Shown in pieces: positions 44,256 to 55,085 of a stretch of DNA of 64,000 nt. Source of the stretch: Lithobates sylvaticus (taxonomy: Eukaryota; Chordata; Amphibia; Anura; Ranidae); contig CM053031.1 in assembly GCA_028564925.1 (NCBI GenBank), positions 160,692,226 through 160,756,225 on the forward strand. Reading direction: 5' to 3'. How positions within the stretch are numbered: position 1 is the stretch's first letter; every line of letters starts with the position of its first letter. The notes under the pieces are model-generated. The model did no database searches. It was not told the DNA's origin and worked only from the letters and a program-made list of their open reading frames with translations. Both the position numbers and the translations under genes were made by a program.

Positions 44256-45078
44256 TTCTAATGCCACGTACACACGAGCAGATTTTCCGTCGGAAAAATC
44301 TTGGATGTTTTTTCCGATGGAATTCCGCTCAAGCTTGGCTTGCATACACACGGTCACACAAAAGTTCACTCACTGCCCAGAGGTGGCAATCTTCTACTCC
44401 TTCATTTAGTAGGGAATGGGAGCAGAATACGGAGGTGGCGATCCTTAAGGAAAGGACATCATACATTAAACAAGGTAGTCTCAATAAATTTGATAAGATC
44501 TGGAAGATGTGGAAGGAGAAATAATAATGTGAAGGAACATGTATACAAAATTAGGAGAGACAAGGGGAAATCAATTTGCAGAGTGATGAAAGGAATGGCA
44601 TTTTTTGGAGGTATAGGAAGTATGGAAGGGTGGTACGAGAGATGGATGGTGAAGGTGTGATTATGGGGAAGAATAACATAAACAAATGCAGTTGGTTATG
44701 AAGGGGGAGATTAGACCCTGCCTCTATACTTTTACCTTTTGTATACTGAAAGATGTATGAGGTTTTTGTTTGTTTTGTAACTTTGAAAAGAAAATAATGA
44801 TATAAAGTTTAAAGTACGTGGTGACGAGCCGAGAAAATGAAGTTCAATGCTTCTGAGCATGCGTAGGAAATTTGCACATCGGAATTGGTACAGATGATCG
44901 GAATTTCCAATCAAAACTTTTTCCGACCGAAAAATTGAGAACCTGCTCTCAAGCTTTTGCTGGCTGTAATTCCGTCAGCAAAAGTCCGATGGAGCATACA
45001 CACGGTCGCATTTTCCGACCAAAAGCTCTCATCGGACTTTTGCTGGTGGAATTTCTGATCGTGTGTACGCGGCATTAG
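44256..45078. mobile_element. PIF/Harbinger MITE inside L1, itself holding an L1 tail
   Basis: Terminal inverted repeats TGCCACGTACACACG ... CGTGTGTACGCGGCA flanked by TAA and TTA, matching the TWA target of Harbinger. Removing it rejoins the L1 frame as FLRGVQALYYHP. The interior (44380-44812) is foreign: it reads NKFDKIWKMWKEK, like the L1 C-terminus at 7840, followed by an untranslated tail, so an L1 tail landed in the MITE. Confidence 0.8.
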
Positions 45079-46099
45079 GGGTGTACAGGCCCTCTACTAC
45101 CACCCTAAAACAAGAATTAAATTACCGGAATGTAGCTCAGACTTCTTCACACTGGGCAGAGACACCTGTCAGTGATGCCCCCTGTCTCCCTTATTATTCG
45201 CCCAAGCACTAGAACCCCTTGCAATCAACATTAAACAACACCCAGACATATCCTGTTATTCCCTGGAATCTTCCCACTATAAACTCTGCATGTATGCAGA
45301 CAATGTCATGCTTTTTTTGACCCAACCCCAAATCTCTCTTCCCAACTTATTCACCACATTAAATAAATTTGCCTCTATCTCTGGACTTACAGTAAACATA
45401 TCGAAATCCACAGCACTTCCCATTAATGTACCCTCTGCCCAGTGTGAGACACTCCGAGGAGTTTTCCCGTTCAAATGACAAAATTCCGTATCTTGGCATC
45501 TACATCACACCACAATTCTCATCCATTTTTGCAGCCAACTATCCAGCATGTGTGTCCCGACTCCGGAGTTTGCTTAAAAATTGGAGTTCATATCATATAT
45601 CATTCTTGGGGAGAGTCATGGCAGTCAAAATGACCCTGATACCGAAACCCTTATGCCGTTACACACGACATCGGGAAATTTCGTCGGAAAAGCCTTGGAT
45701 GTTTTTTCCGATGGGATTCCGCTCAAGCTTGTCTTGCATACAAACGGTCACACCAAATTCCGACTGTCAAGAATGTGGTCATGTACAGCACGTATGACGG
45801 GACTATAAAACTGAAGTTCAATACCCAGTGCGCCACCCTTTGGGCTCCTTCTGCTAATCTCGTGTTTATCTCGTTTAGTAGAATTTTCGTGAGAGACGAT
45901 TCGTGCTTTTCCGATTATTACTGCTCTTCAGTTTTTACTTATAGGTTTGTATCTGGTTTTCAGTGTGTGTAGTCAGTTCGTATCTGTTTTTCAGTGTGTT
46001 CTTATCTGCTCGTTTTGGATTTTCAGCTCGCTCTTCACAGGCCTTGCTGTTTTTCAGTGCGTTCTGTTAGTTCGTTATGACCAGCCGACCGTTTTGAAG

Positions 46100-46355
46100 C
46101 CATGTTGCGGGTACAACCTCGTCGTAGCGTTCGTGCTGTGCGGGGGATTGGTGTTGGGGTTCTTACTTTGACCAAGGCCCAGTCCACGACCAGGGTGGGG
46201 AGGAGTTCATGGTCAAGAATTGGTTACTTCAGCGTGACCAATTCTCTCATATGCCTTTTCTGCGGGAGATCCAGGAGAATAACCCTGATGATTTCAGGAA
46301 TTTTCTATGGATGATGGACCCCGTTTTTCACCATCTGTTGGCTTTGCTGTCCCCT
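46100..46355 (+). pseudogene. Harbinger transposase N-terminus
   Basis: One frame reads EFMVKNWLLQRDQFSHMPFL, then REIQENNPDDFRNFLWMMDP and VFHHLLALLSP, the N-terminal region of HARBI1-type transposases (FRMxxxxFxxLL). The DDE catalytic core does not follow; a PLE begins within ~30 bases. Confidence 0.72.
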
Positions 46356-48125
46356 TAATTTGAAAAAAAATCAAAATTTTTTACAAAATGCAGAAATATC
46401 AAACATCTACAGTAATGTCACATATACAAAAGGTGCAAACATGGGAAAGGACTTATCACATGTGTTGGGTAGAAACTGACGCCAAAATGTTTCGGACGGT
46501 TTGGTCCTTTTTCATAGGCGATTTACAGTTGTCTCAAGCACATAAAATCTATAATGCAAGTAATTGTCACAATGAGTAACAGAGATCAGAAAAGATCATG
46601 AAATACATAGGTATATGGCTTTTATGACATTGATAATCAGTGGGAAGATTTTTTTTTATTTTTTTTTATGTACTTACAAGTCAGGGATCCCCACTCAGAG
46701 CAGCACCATGGATTTAAAAGCTTGCTAATGAAACATATAATGATGTGGGTAGCTGTAAATGCTGTATTCAGTGTGCCGTTTAATGCACATCAATGCTACG
46801 AGCTAGCAAAGCCCAAAAAAGGTTATTTGGTGGTTGGGTGTGCTGGATGCTGCAGGACCTCCACTGGTCAGGCGGGACACCACCTGTGTCAGTATATCCG
46901 GCAAATGTGCCACTGAGGTGTAGCTATTAAAAAATAATAATATGTATAAGGATTAGAGCACTGACAGTGCTCAAGGTGGAGGAGATTAATGCTATAAGTG
47001 CTGGTAGTGACAAAATATTTAACTCAGTAGGAATGTGAGTGTACCTGCACGGTCTGCAACCCACAGCGTACTGTGTACAGGCTTTAAATAGCACGTATGT
47101 GCTATTGGTATCAGCTGTGGAAAGGCGCCATAGGCAGCCTCCACAGCTGAAGCCAATGAGACCGACCATTGCGCCATTGGCGGCAAGCGGTCCATCTAAG
47201 GAGATCCCTGACGAGGTGGCGCGGGGCCCCGTCCAACATGGGCAGGATCGCGTCCAGCGTCGATCCGTCACCGGCGCAAGGGGAGAGCCCCTGCCCATCT
47301 GCGCTCCAAACCAGAGCGCAAACAGTAGGCACAGTGAATCCTGCGCTCCACATGATCCGTAGATGCTAAACAGTGAATCTGTGAGTCTCCAGCGCGCCGG
47401 GCAGCAACAGCACACCAACACCATATATAAGCCAATAGTAGTTTGTTGTCCGTAGTCTAGATAAAATACTAACAGACAGTATATAGAAACAAGTAGTAAT
47501 ATTAGTAATAAATGAGAGATATACTATTCTCCTGGTGGTAGCATGAGGGGGATCACCAGAACAAGGTGTAAATATATTGCATTAGTAATAATAATGTACA
47601 TACAAGGATCATATTTCAATTAAGTAATATGGTGTACAGTAAATTACAGCATATGGAGACCATATGGTGTGCTTAATTTATTATTTACAAATAAACCTGG
47701 ATCAAATTGATCACATTTATTAGTGGGAACAGAAACTGGTTGTACACATCCGCAGAATACTCACAATCAAGATTAGATTGAAATGAAAGGTTTGCAAAAA
47801 ATGTGCATACATTGGGTGGTGTTGAGCCTTATGTAACTAGGAGCTTACAAATCAAGTTTGCAGACTCCAGATTGAAACCCTTTGAGGCAGGGTTTAAAAT
47901 TAAATGCCTCGTTGAGGCCCGGGGGCAAGGTGGCGTTGAGATGGAATATCTATCAGTTCACTTTGTAGCAGTGCCTTATTGTAATCTCCTCCTCTGGTAC
48001 TAGGTGGAATGTGATCCAGAGCCCTGAACATAACTCTAGGTGTGTGGTCAGGGTGTACTATGTCACAATGGCGTCCAATAGGTAGATCTACTACGACCAA
48101 TTACTGTGCCCACGAACATGAAAGT
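46356..48125 (-). mobile_element. 5'-truncated PLE inside Harbinger
   Basis: On the minus strand the right end carries the tail of a GIY-YIG polyprotein: IGRHCDIVHPDHTPRVMFRA then LDHIPPSTRGGDYNKALLQ and, in another frame, a PPGLNE-like tail. Downstream are a GC-rich block with a TATA sequence (RC of 47421-47434) and a degenerate hammerhead-like motif at 46485-46520. No clear target duplication seen. Confidence 0.65.
46485..46520 (-). ncRNA. Degenerate hammerhead-like motif
   Basis: Minus strand CCTATGAAAAAGGACC then GTCC GAAA CATTTTGG. The GAAA box and a GGAC/GTCC stem II are kept; the first box is altered. Confidence 0.4.
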
Positions 48126-48131
48126 AGACAT

Positions 48132-48545
48132 TTAAAATGGTACAACAGTAAAGAAAAGCACATGGAGCAGCATGCAAGTAATAATAATAATAGGAACACA
48201 CGACAAATACTTACTTTTTAGAAGCACTTTCTTGATCCTTCTGTACTGATCCTGCTCCCTCAATTTCCGGTCTGACCAGCGTTTCCTCAATTGCTTCTTG
48301 GATTGTCGTACCCCAAAATTCCAGCGCAGACTCTTCACAACTTTAGTCATGATTTTGCCCTTGCTCACATTTGGGTTTAGGTACGGTCCATGCTTCGCAT
48401 CATAGTCGGCCCTCTTCAAGATGTCCACCATCTCACCAAAGGAAATATTTGATGCCTTAAATCTCCTCCTGGATCGGGACGTTTCTTGCTCCGGGCTTTC
48501 CTCCTCGTCGTTACTGTTATTACACACCTGCTGTGTCTCCACCAT
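48132..48545 (-). CDS. Harbinger Myb/SANT-like DNA-binding protein
   Basis: Starts MVETQQVCNNSNDEEESPEQ, acidic, then RRRFKASNISFGEMVDILKR ... KGKIMTKVVKSLRWNFGVRQ SKKQLRKRWSDRKLREQDQY, a trihelix Myb/SANT-like domain with conserved Trp. Harbinger elements encode such a partner that carries the transposase to the nucleus and binds the ends. A splice donor GTAAGTATTT at 48209-48214 (minus) ends the exon near 48215, so the last codons listed are probably intron. No break is seen in this exon. Confidence 0.75.
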   Translation of the reverse strand: MVETQQVCNNSNDEEESPEQETSRSRRRFKASNISFGEMVDILKRADYDAKHGPYLNPNVSKGKIMTKVVKSLRWNFGVRQSKKQLRKRWSDRKLREQDQYRRIKKVLLKSKYLSCVPIIIITCMLLHVLFFTVVPF

Positions 48546-48832
48546 TTTCCTCTCCCACTGTGACGAAAGAGACAGGGCGGGGAATATTGTAGAAAGAATG
48601 TCAGGGCGGGCGGAGTTTCATGCATGCACAGTGTATATAAAGTTAACACGCGTGTGTCGTACGTACGTTTTGTGTGCAGAGGAAAGAGGACAAACATTCT
48701 AACAAAGATAATATTTTAACTTTGGACATCAGTGGCCTATACTGATTCGAGATTGAGGCCTATATTGGGATAAAATTAGGAGAGTTTAGCCTGATATTAG
48801 TGTTTTTGTCTTGTGTTTTGTCTTGCAGCAAA

Positions 48833-49644
48833 TATGAAACAATTCAAAGACCCTGAATTCATGGGCCAGTTCATAGACAGATACAGGGATATGAGAAATT
48901 TGTGGGAGGTTAAAAACCCCTTATATAAACCAGCTACGAAGGCATCGCTGGAGAAACTACTGCAATTTGTGAAGACGCGGGTCCCCAAAGCAAACATCGA
49001 GTTTGTGGATACGAAAATTGGTAGCTTGAGAAGCACGTATATGAAGGAGCTTAATAAGGTCCAGGCTATGTACCCAGTCTGTGGTACTACAATAGGATGC
49101 GGTTTCTGGAAGACCAGATTGAAGCCAAGGAATCACTTTCTACACTTCCATCCACCCTTCCCTCAACCCCAGCTGACGCTTCCAAGGACCAACCTGGGCC
49201 TTGCATCCTGGAAGAAGTTGAGGAGCCAGGTATAATATTTTTTAACACATTTATTGTCCGAAAATTATTGTTGTTAACTAGATGTTATTATTGATAACAA
49301 ATTAATGATTTAACAAAGTGTTTTACATATCAATAGACAGTAGGGGCCAAAAAAGATTGTGACAAGAATGAAAAATGCTGGGGTCAGAATGATAGTGTTT
49401 TCTATTTATTAATATTTAATTTGCAACAGTCATGGGCTGAAAATTGTGTGTGATTGATGAACCAAAAACTAAAACTATGTCTCTTTTTCATACACAGGAA
49501 GACCTCAGCCAGGACGAGGATCTGGAATGTGGTATACAGGAGGAGGCGGGGGTAAGTGTCAGCCAGGAGGTGGGGGTAAGCGTCAGCCAGGAGGTGGCCA
49601 GGCCCAGGAGCCTCACCCAATCCAAGGGCCAGGAAGGGGAGTAA
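48833..49644 (+). pseudogene. Harbinger MADF-domain protein, spliced, one frameshift
   Basis: The first ATG at 48833 follows an acceptor-like TTGTCTTGCAG. MADF domain: DPEFMGQFIDRYRDMRNLWE VKNPLYKPATKASLEKLLQF. Coding then shifts frame near 49065-49075, continuing as VPSLWYYNRMRFLEDQIEAK. A GT near 49230 and TACACAG at 49491-49497 frame a ~265-bp intron, and the second exon reads EDLSQDEDLECGIQEEAGVS to a stop at 49642. AATAAA at ~50190 may be its poly-A signal. It is divergent from the Myb-like gene, 290 bases away. Confidence 0.65.
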
Positions 49645-50923
49645 CGTGTAAGAGGCAGCACTGGGCCTCATTAAGGACGCTAATGCGGCCCTGAAAACAC
49701 CCCCTGACGCTGAAGAGGCCTATGGCTGCTATGTAGCTGCAAAATTGCAGCAAATGGAGGAGGGCCAACATGGAGGATGGCCTCATGTGTGAGAATATTA
49801 TTTTTCTGGCCCTTCAGAAGGGGTTGAGGGGCCAAATGAGTAATAACATGCACTTATGTGCACTCGCCCATTCTCCTCCTCCTGCCACGAGTCCCCCTCC
49901 AGAGCCACATCCTCCAAGGAAGGCTGCAGGGAAGACAAGAAAGTGATAGCCTGGGTTCAGCCTGGTCTGACAGAAGACGCAGGCTGTTGTAGTACCACAG
50001 CCTGGGGACATATATGTCATCTGCTGCTGTTCCTGATCTCTGGGAGTCCTGGACCAGATTGTGCTCCCTATTCTATGGACTTCTCAGGCTACCAATTTTT
50101 AGTTACAAAGAGTGTGCCCTGGGATACAAAGGCTTTGCAAATTCAAGCAGTTTCTCCGGCATTGCCTTCCTCTTTATTTGTTATGAGCCACAATAAATTA
50201 AGATTTTTTTATATGAAAATACTTGCCTATGTGTTTTTCTTCAAATAGGACAGTTTGTTTGTGAGTAGGCAGGTACATTTCAAAAAGACAATGTCTAATT
50301 AACAAGGTACACCAACCAACCTTCTTGAGGTTAAAAAATACAAGATAATAATGTTGTTGTGGAAACTTGACACACAAAAAAAATTATGAAGATCACTTGA
50401 AAATAATTTAAAAATAATCAAAGTTCTTGATTAAAAAAGATGACAATAAAATAAAATTCTAAACATTATTTTGGAGATCTGGCTTGAAAAAAAAAGATTA
50501 TTCAGGAGATCAGGAGAAATAATAAATAAATAAGTTTGTGTGAATATGAGCAGCAAAACAACTTCATTCTTCTAGCATTATGAAGAAGAAGAGAATACGC
50601 TGCATTAAACTATTTAAAAAATTGCAGCGTGACGAATGTGCTATCTCCATTGCGACGGTAGTTTTACCAGACGGAACGCTTCCGTCTCGTACTTGATTCT
50701 GAGCATGCGTGAGTTTTTGCACGTCCGAATTGCATACAGACAAACGCATTTTCGGATAGGAACTTTTTCCGACCGAAAAATAGAGAACCTGCTCTCAATC
50801 TTTTGCTGGTGAGAATTCCACCAGCAAAAGTCAGATGGAACATACACACAGTCGCATTTTACGACCAAAAGCTCTCATTGGACTTTTGCTGGCAGAATTT
50901 CTGATCCTGTGTACGGGGCATAA
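49645..50923 (+). other. Harbinger 3' region
   Basis: Non-coding after the MADF gene, with a decayed GC-rich stretch (49690-50100) and then an AT-rich stretch to the right terminal repeat (~50640-50920). Confidence 0.4.
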
Positions 50924-51535
50924 TACTTATTCAGATCCCTCCATATCACTATCCCTAAATCCTTTATTGATAAACTACAGCAAGATATCAATAGATTCAC
51001 CTAGCAAAACAGATGGCCCAGGTTTTCCAAACACATTCTATTTAAATCTCAATCCTCCGGAGGCTTGGGTCTTCCTAACCTCTGGTTTTACTTCTTAGCT
51101 GCCGGTTTTTCCCAGATAGCTCAGTAGAACATCCCAGATTCGAGAGTACCCTGGGTCAAATTTGAATCCACCTCCATTAAACCTTATTGCCTTCCGTACA
51201 ACTTATGGTCACGCTCCAACTCCACACACAAGCTTACTCCCCTTAACTCTATCATTTCCCAATCACTCACCCTCTGGCACCAGTATAAAAGCAAACTTGG
51301 ACTAATTTCACCTGCGTCTCCAGATTCGTCCTTTCAAGGAGAACCATTATTTGCCTTAATATTTAATCACCTTGAAAGTTTTGCATGGTGGAAATCCAAA
51401 TCCCTGGTCACCTTAACTGCTCTTCAGCTTGGACATACATTCGCCACATTCGATCTCCTCCCCGCACAGCATCAAATCCCACTTCAGGAACACTATGATT
51501 TCATACAAATAAGACACTTTTATATCTCCCATCAT

Positions 51536-51855
51536 AGCGGGGCGGTTTCAACCCCCGCTAGCGGCCGAAAAGTGGTTAAATCCGGCCGTAAAACACCGCC
51601 GCAGCATTTTGCCGGCGGTATGACAGTGTTGCCCCATTGATTTCAATGGGAAGGAGCGTTTCACCGCTCCTTCATCACTCCAAAGAAGCTGCTGGCAGGA
51701 CTTTTTCTGACGCCCTGCCTGCGCAACGCTCCAGTGTGAAAGCCCTCGGGCTTTCACACTGGAGTGAATGAAGCAGCTGTTTTAGGGCGGTTTGCAGGCA
51801 CTATTTTTAATGCTATATCGCCTGTAAAACGTCCCCAGTGTGAAAGGGGTCTTAG
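51536..51855. mobile_element. MITE in L1 3' end
   Basis: Ends ...CCCAGTGTGAAAGGGGTCTTA; internal GTGTGAAAGCCC/GGGCTTTCACAC palindrome (51732-51758) and CATTGATTTCAATGGG. Related to 22801-23060. The left boundary is approximate. Confidence 0.55.
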
Positions 51856-52020
51856 GTATACCTTTCCATACTTCTTTTTCTGTATGCTTTGAAATTATTC
51901 CGGATTTCTATTATTGATGATATGCTTTTGATGTCAATTTTATGATGACTACTGTCACATGACTGTATATTTTTTTTTACTTTGACAAATAAAAACATTT
52001 GTAAAAAAATAAAAAGTGAT

Positions 52021-52735
52021 TATAGTAATTATAGATCTGTTAGTTTAACCTAGATAGTCAGGAGGATACTTGAGAGTTTGATTAAAAAACACACACAGAA
52101 GAGCTAAAAAAAAGCAATAGCCAGAATGAAGTCACAAAAGAACAAAGCTGTAAAACAAATTTGGTTTATTTTTAAGAGGAAGTAAGCAAAAACTTATAGA
52201 ATATAGAATAGATTAAAATAGATAGAAGGTAGATATAGTATATTTGGATTTTGAAAAAAAATAATTTGGGCATCCCCACACACAGCTAATATGCAAGTTA
52301 AAGTCTATAAACTTGGAAAATTATGTCTGTAAACAGATAGAAAACGAACTAAAAGACCACATTCAGAAAAGACTGATACTCTGAATGGCCCCAGGTTATT
52401 AGTGGTGAACCCCAGGGTTCAGTGCTAGGGCCTTTACGTTTAACCTAACTATAAATTATATAGAATTTGGGATTAAAAGTGAAAGTGACATTTTTTTTCT
52501 GTTGGAAGATGACACCAAGTAATGTAGTGGAGTAACGTCCTTATAGGATGTCTCCAATTTACAATGCACTATTTAATTGGGCAACTGTAAGGCAAATGAG
52601 ATTTAATGTTGATAAATGTAAAGTTATGCACTTGGGGGATAGAAATATGCCTGCATTATTAATGAAAGTACAACTGGGGGGGGGGGGGAGTCAGTGATTG
52701 AGAAGGATCTGGGTGTACTAGTATATCATATGTAA
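52021..52735 (+). mobile_element. CR1-like LINE RT remnant
   Basis: Broken frames read SGEPQGSVLGPLRF, MRFNVDKCKVMHLGDRN and EKDLGVLVYHM, the typical PQGSVLGP, DKCKVMHLG and KDLGV motifs of CR1/L2-group RTs. Decayed, with numerous stops. Confidence 0.7.
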
Positions 52736-53232
52736 CGCCGACACTTTTCTAAAGTGTGCGCTATAATGCAAATTCATTTTTTTCCAGAACTGTAATAGGG
52801 TTCTGGGGGTTAAATGTAAAGGTTTTTACTTTGGCATCCGTTTGGCTGGGCTGTACTGAAGCTCTGCCTGGTCATAGGTGCAGTGAGGCACCTGTGACAG
52901 GTTGAGAACCAAGCCTGGTTGGACGTGTTAGGTACCAATCTTTCTCAGAGCCAATGAGTGGGCGCGTCTGGCCCCGCTGTGTAGTCTGGGAAGGGGTATT
53001 TAAGATGCTGAAGTCACGTGCTCGGGGTTCGGCTTGCTCTTTGATTCCTGGTTCCGGTCCAGACCAACCCCGTGAGGGGTCCTGGACCCAGGAGTGTCTG
53101 CCGTCCCCGTAAGCAGGGTCACTCTGACCAGCCCCAGAGGCCCTCATGGTCTGGGGTGGGGATACGTCCATTCCTGAGCCTCGGAACTGGCTAGATCGAG
53201 GCCCAGTAACTGAAGGAGGATTGAGAGGTGTC
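52736..53232 (+). other. GC-richer segment upstream of U2 sequence
   Basis: Starts TGTAACGCCGACAC and contains CCAATGAG, TATTTAAG (near 53000) and a GGGGTCCTGGACCC palindrome. It looks promoter-like or like a terminal repeat, but I cannot identify it. No gene. Confidence 0.4.
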
Positions 53233-53268
53233 CTTCTCTGCCTTTTGGCTAAGATCAAGTGTAGTATC
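53233..53268 (+). ncRNA. U2 snRNA 5' fragment (target of LINE)
   Basis: CTTCTCTGCCTTTTGGCTAA, continuing through GATCAAGTGTAGTATC, matches U2 snRNA positions ~5-40 with one visible difference. It stops exactly where unrelated LINE sequence begins, and the rest of U2 is absent. It is a fragment and not a working gene. Confidence 0.82.
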
Positions 53269-53575
53269 GACTATAGCCTTTAGGGGTGTCTCTGCTTCAC
53301 AGCTAGGACGTTGAGAACCACTTGTATCTATCCAAGCCAATTGGTCCTTGTGGGGTACCCTCTTGTGGGATCGTTGATTCAATTCAGCTTCACCTACTTG
53401 CTGCTATTGGGCTAGAGGCTTAGCCCCCACAAGGAACGAGATTGCGGTCCCCCCCCCCCATTACTACCTCCGGGCAGTAGATGCAAGAGCCTTTTTAATG
53501 GCTTAAGAGCGAAGACGTCAAGGATCCAGAAGGAAGCCGCCCAAGACACTTGAAGCGACATCCTCGGCCTTGACG

Positions 53576-55085
53576 ATGGGGAAGAGTGATATGAAGACCA
53601 GCAAAAAGATGATGAAGAAGAACCCTGCTCCAGCCACTTCCTCCACAGACCCGGGGAATGCCGCTGCCTTAACCTCCACCCCTACCCCGGCCGGCGCCAG
53701 CCAGCCAAAACCAGCTGGGCCATACCTGGCTGCAGACGGGCTCCCTAAACTTGAGCCCTGGATGAAGCAGACAGTTGTGCTCCAGCTGAGAGAGGTGGAC
53801 AGAAGGGTACCCGACATGACCCCGGAAATCTTCGGAATGAAGATGATTCTGGAACAGGGGTTCAGTAAAGCGGAGACGCTTTCAGTGCAGGCCTTTGCAA
53901 GAGGTATATTTTTTATAACTTTTGTATCTTTCCAGGTCTGCAGAAGATATTGGGAGATGGTGAAAACCAGTGGCCCTGAATCCCCTTTGCGGAAGTTCGC
54001 TGCGAACTGCCCCATAACACGGGACGAAAAGTGTGTGACGGTGGCCATGAGGAGCCCCCATACCAATACCAAAGACATAACCACCTACCTCCAGAGGTTC
54101 TGCACCGTGGTAAAGGATCTGGTCCGAATCCTCGATGCAAACGGCTTCTGGATAGGTAAGTGGTCTGTGCTTTGCAAATTCAGAAAATAACCTTTGGGGG
54201 ACCTGCAGCACCTGCAGCAGTGCTTCTCCCTGGGATCATCCGCAGTTATCCTGTTCTACCCCGGAATGCCTGACAACTGTAACAGATGTGGACATTCCGG
54301 GCACAAGAGTAAGGATTGCACAGTTCCTTCTTGCAGGAACTGTAGGGTTGCAGGCCACGAGACCAAGGATTGCCCGAGGTCCAAAGCCTGCAACCTCTGT
54401 GGATCGGCAGAGCACATTTTCAAGCACTGCCCCCAGAGGACCCGGAGCTACGCTGGTGCCCTGATCCAGGGCAAACCAGCCCCCAGCACCGGGAGGAAGC
54501 TCGAACACAAGTCACAGGGGCCTCGAAAGGCCCCAGGTAAGCCCACCCCCGCCCCAGCCCCAGCCCCGGCCCCTGCCCCTACCCCTGCCACAACCTCCAA
54601 AACCCCCTCACCCACCCCCTCTGTACAGGAGGAGACCCTCCCCACCTCTCCCCCATCCACCCCTGACCTCTCCTCCCTGGAGGAATTCCCCACCCTCCCA
54701 CCACCCCCCCATCAGTGGCCACAAAGGCATCCGGAAATGGAAGCCCGAGAGCCCAAGGGCAGAAGAAGAACCCGCCACCTCCACCAAACGCCCCAACGGG
54801 ATCCAGCGCGACAGCGATGGACCAGAGCCAATGGTGGAGGACCTTGAGTCTGCGGGGGAGGAGGAGGGGGAAGAGGAGGAAGTCATGGCCGACTCCGAGC
54901 CTGACTTCACCTTCAACCCCATCCTCAACGAAAAAGAGATGATGGAGGCAGCCCTGGAGGTTCTGGGTATGACCCAGAACACAGGACAGGAAGAAAGGAA
55001 TGCATTGGAGGAATCCCCCCCTCTCCGGGAGGTAAGTTCAGCCCCTTGCCAACTGGACCCTCATACACCTATTCATTATGGCTGA
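53576..55085 (+). pseudogene. Keno-like LINE ORF1 (zinc-knuckle protein)
   Basis: Frame one, MGKSDMKTSKKMMKKNPAPA, is Lys-rich then Ala/Pro-rich. After one in-frame stop (54188) the frame continues with three knuckles: CNRCGHSGHKSKDC, CRNCRVAGHETKDC and CNLCGSAEHIFKHC. A Pro/Ala-rich linker follows, and an acidic tail in another frame (MVEDLESAGEEEGEEEEVMA). Such ORF1 proteins bind the element RNA. Broken by a stop and at least one frameshift. Confidence 0.75.

Larger units (their letters stand above)
45651..50923. mobile_element. Autonomous-type Harbinger element, broken, split by a PLE
   Basis: The ends TGCCGTTACACACGA (45654) and CCTGTGTACGGGGCA (50906-50920) are inverted repeats flanked by TTA/TAA. 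L1 coding resumes across it as IPKPL-YLFRSL. Inside are a transposase N-terminus (plus strand), a Myb-like gene (minus) and a MADF gene (plus). Most of the transposase is not found, so the element cannot mobilise itself. Confidence 0.78.
24786..52010 (+). mobile_element. L1 LINE (plus strand), host to nested insertions
   Basis: ORF2 pieces occur in order. At 24786-25025: PDGFTASYFKHY...LLPKPLKDHSLPQNYR. At 44032-44257: IIETLTSFDQSGFIPNR, SLDINKAFDNVLW. At 45078-45650: LSPLLFAQALEPLA, MYADNVMLFL, ISGLTVNISKS, YLGIYI. At 50924-51535: INRFTWQNRWPRF, GGLGLPNL, FAWWKSKSLV. The 3' untranslated tail, ending AAATAAAAACATTTG plus A-rich, is at 51856-52010. Read together these are successive RT and C-terminal parts of a single L1. 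Its 5' half is missing or left of 24786. It is the oldest layer of this block. Confidence 0.82.

Noticed and set aside
53233-53268. Functional U2 snRNA gene
   Set aside because: Only ~36 of ~190 bases are present and no Sm site or 3' stem follows.
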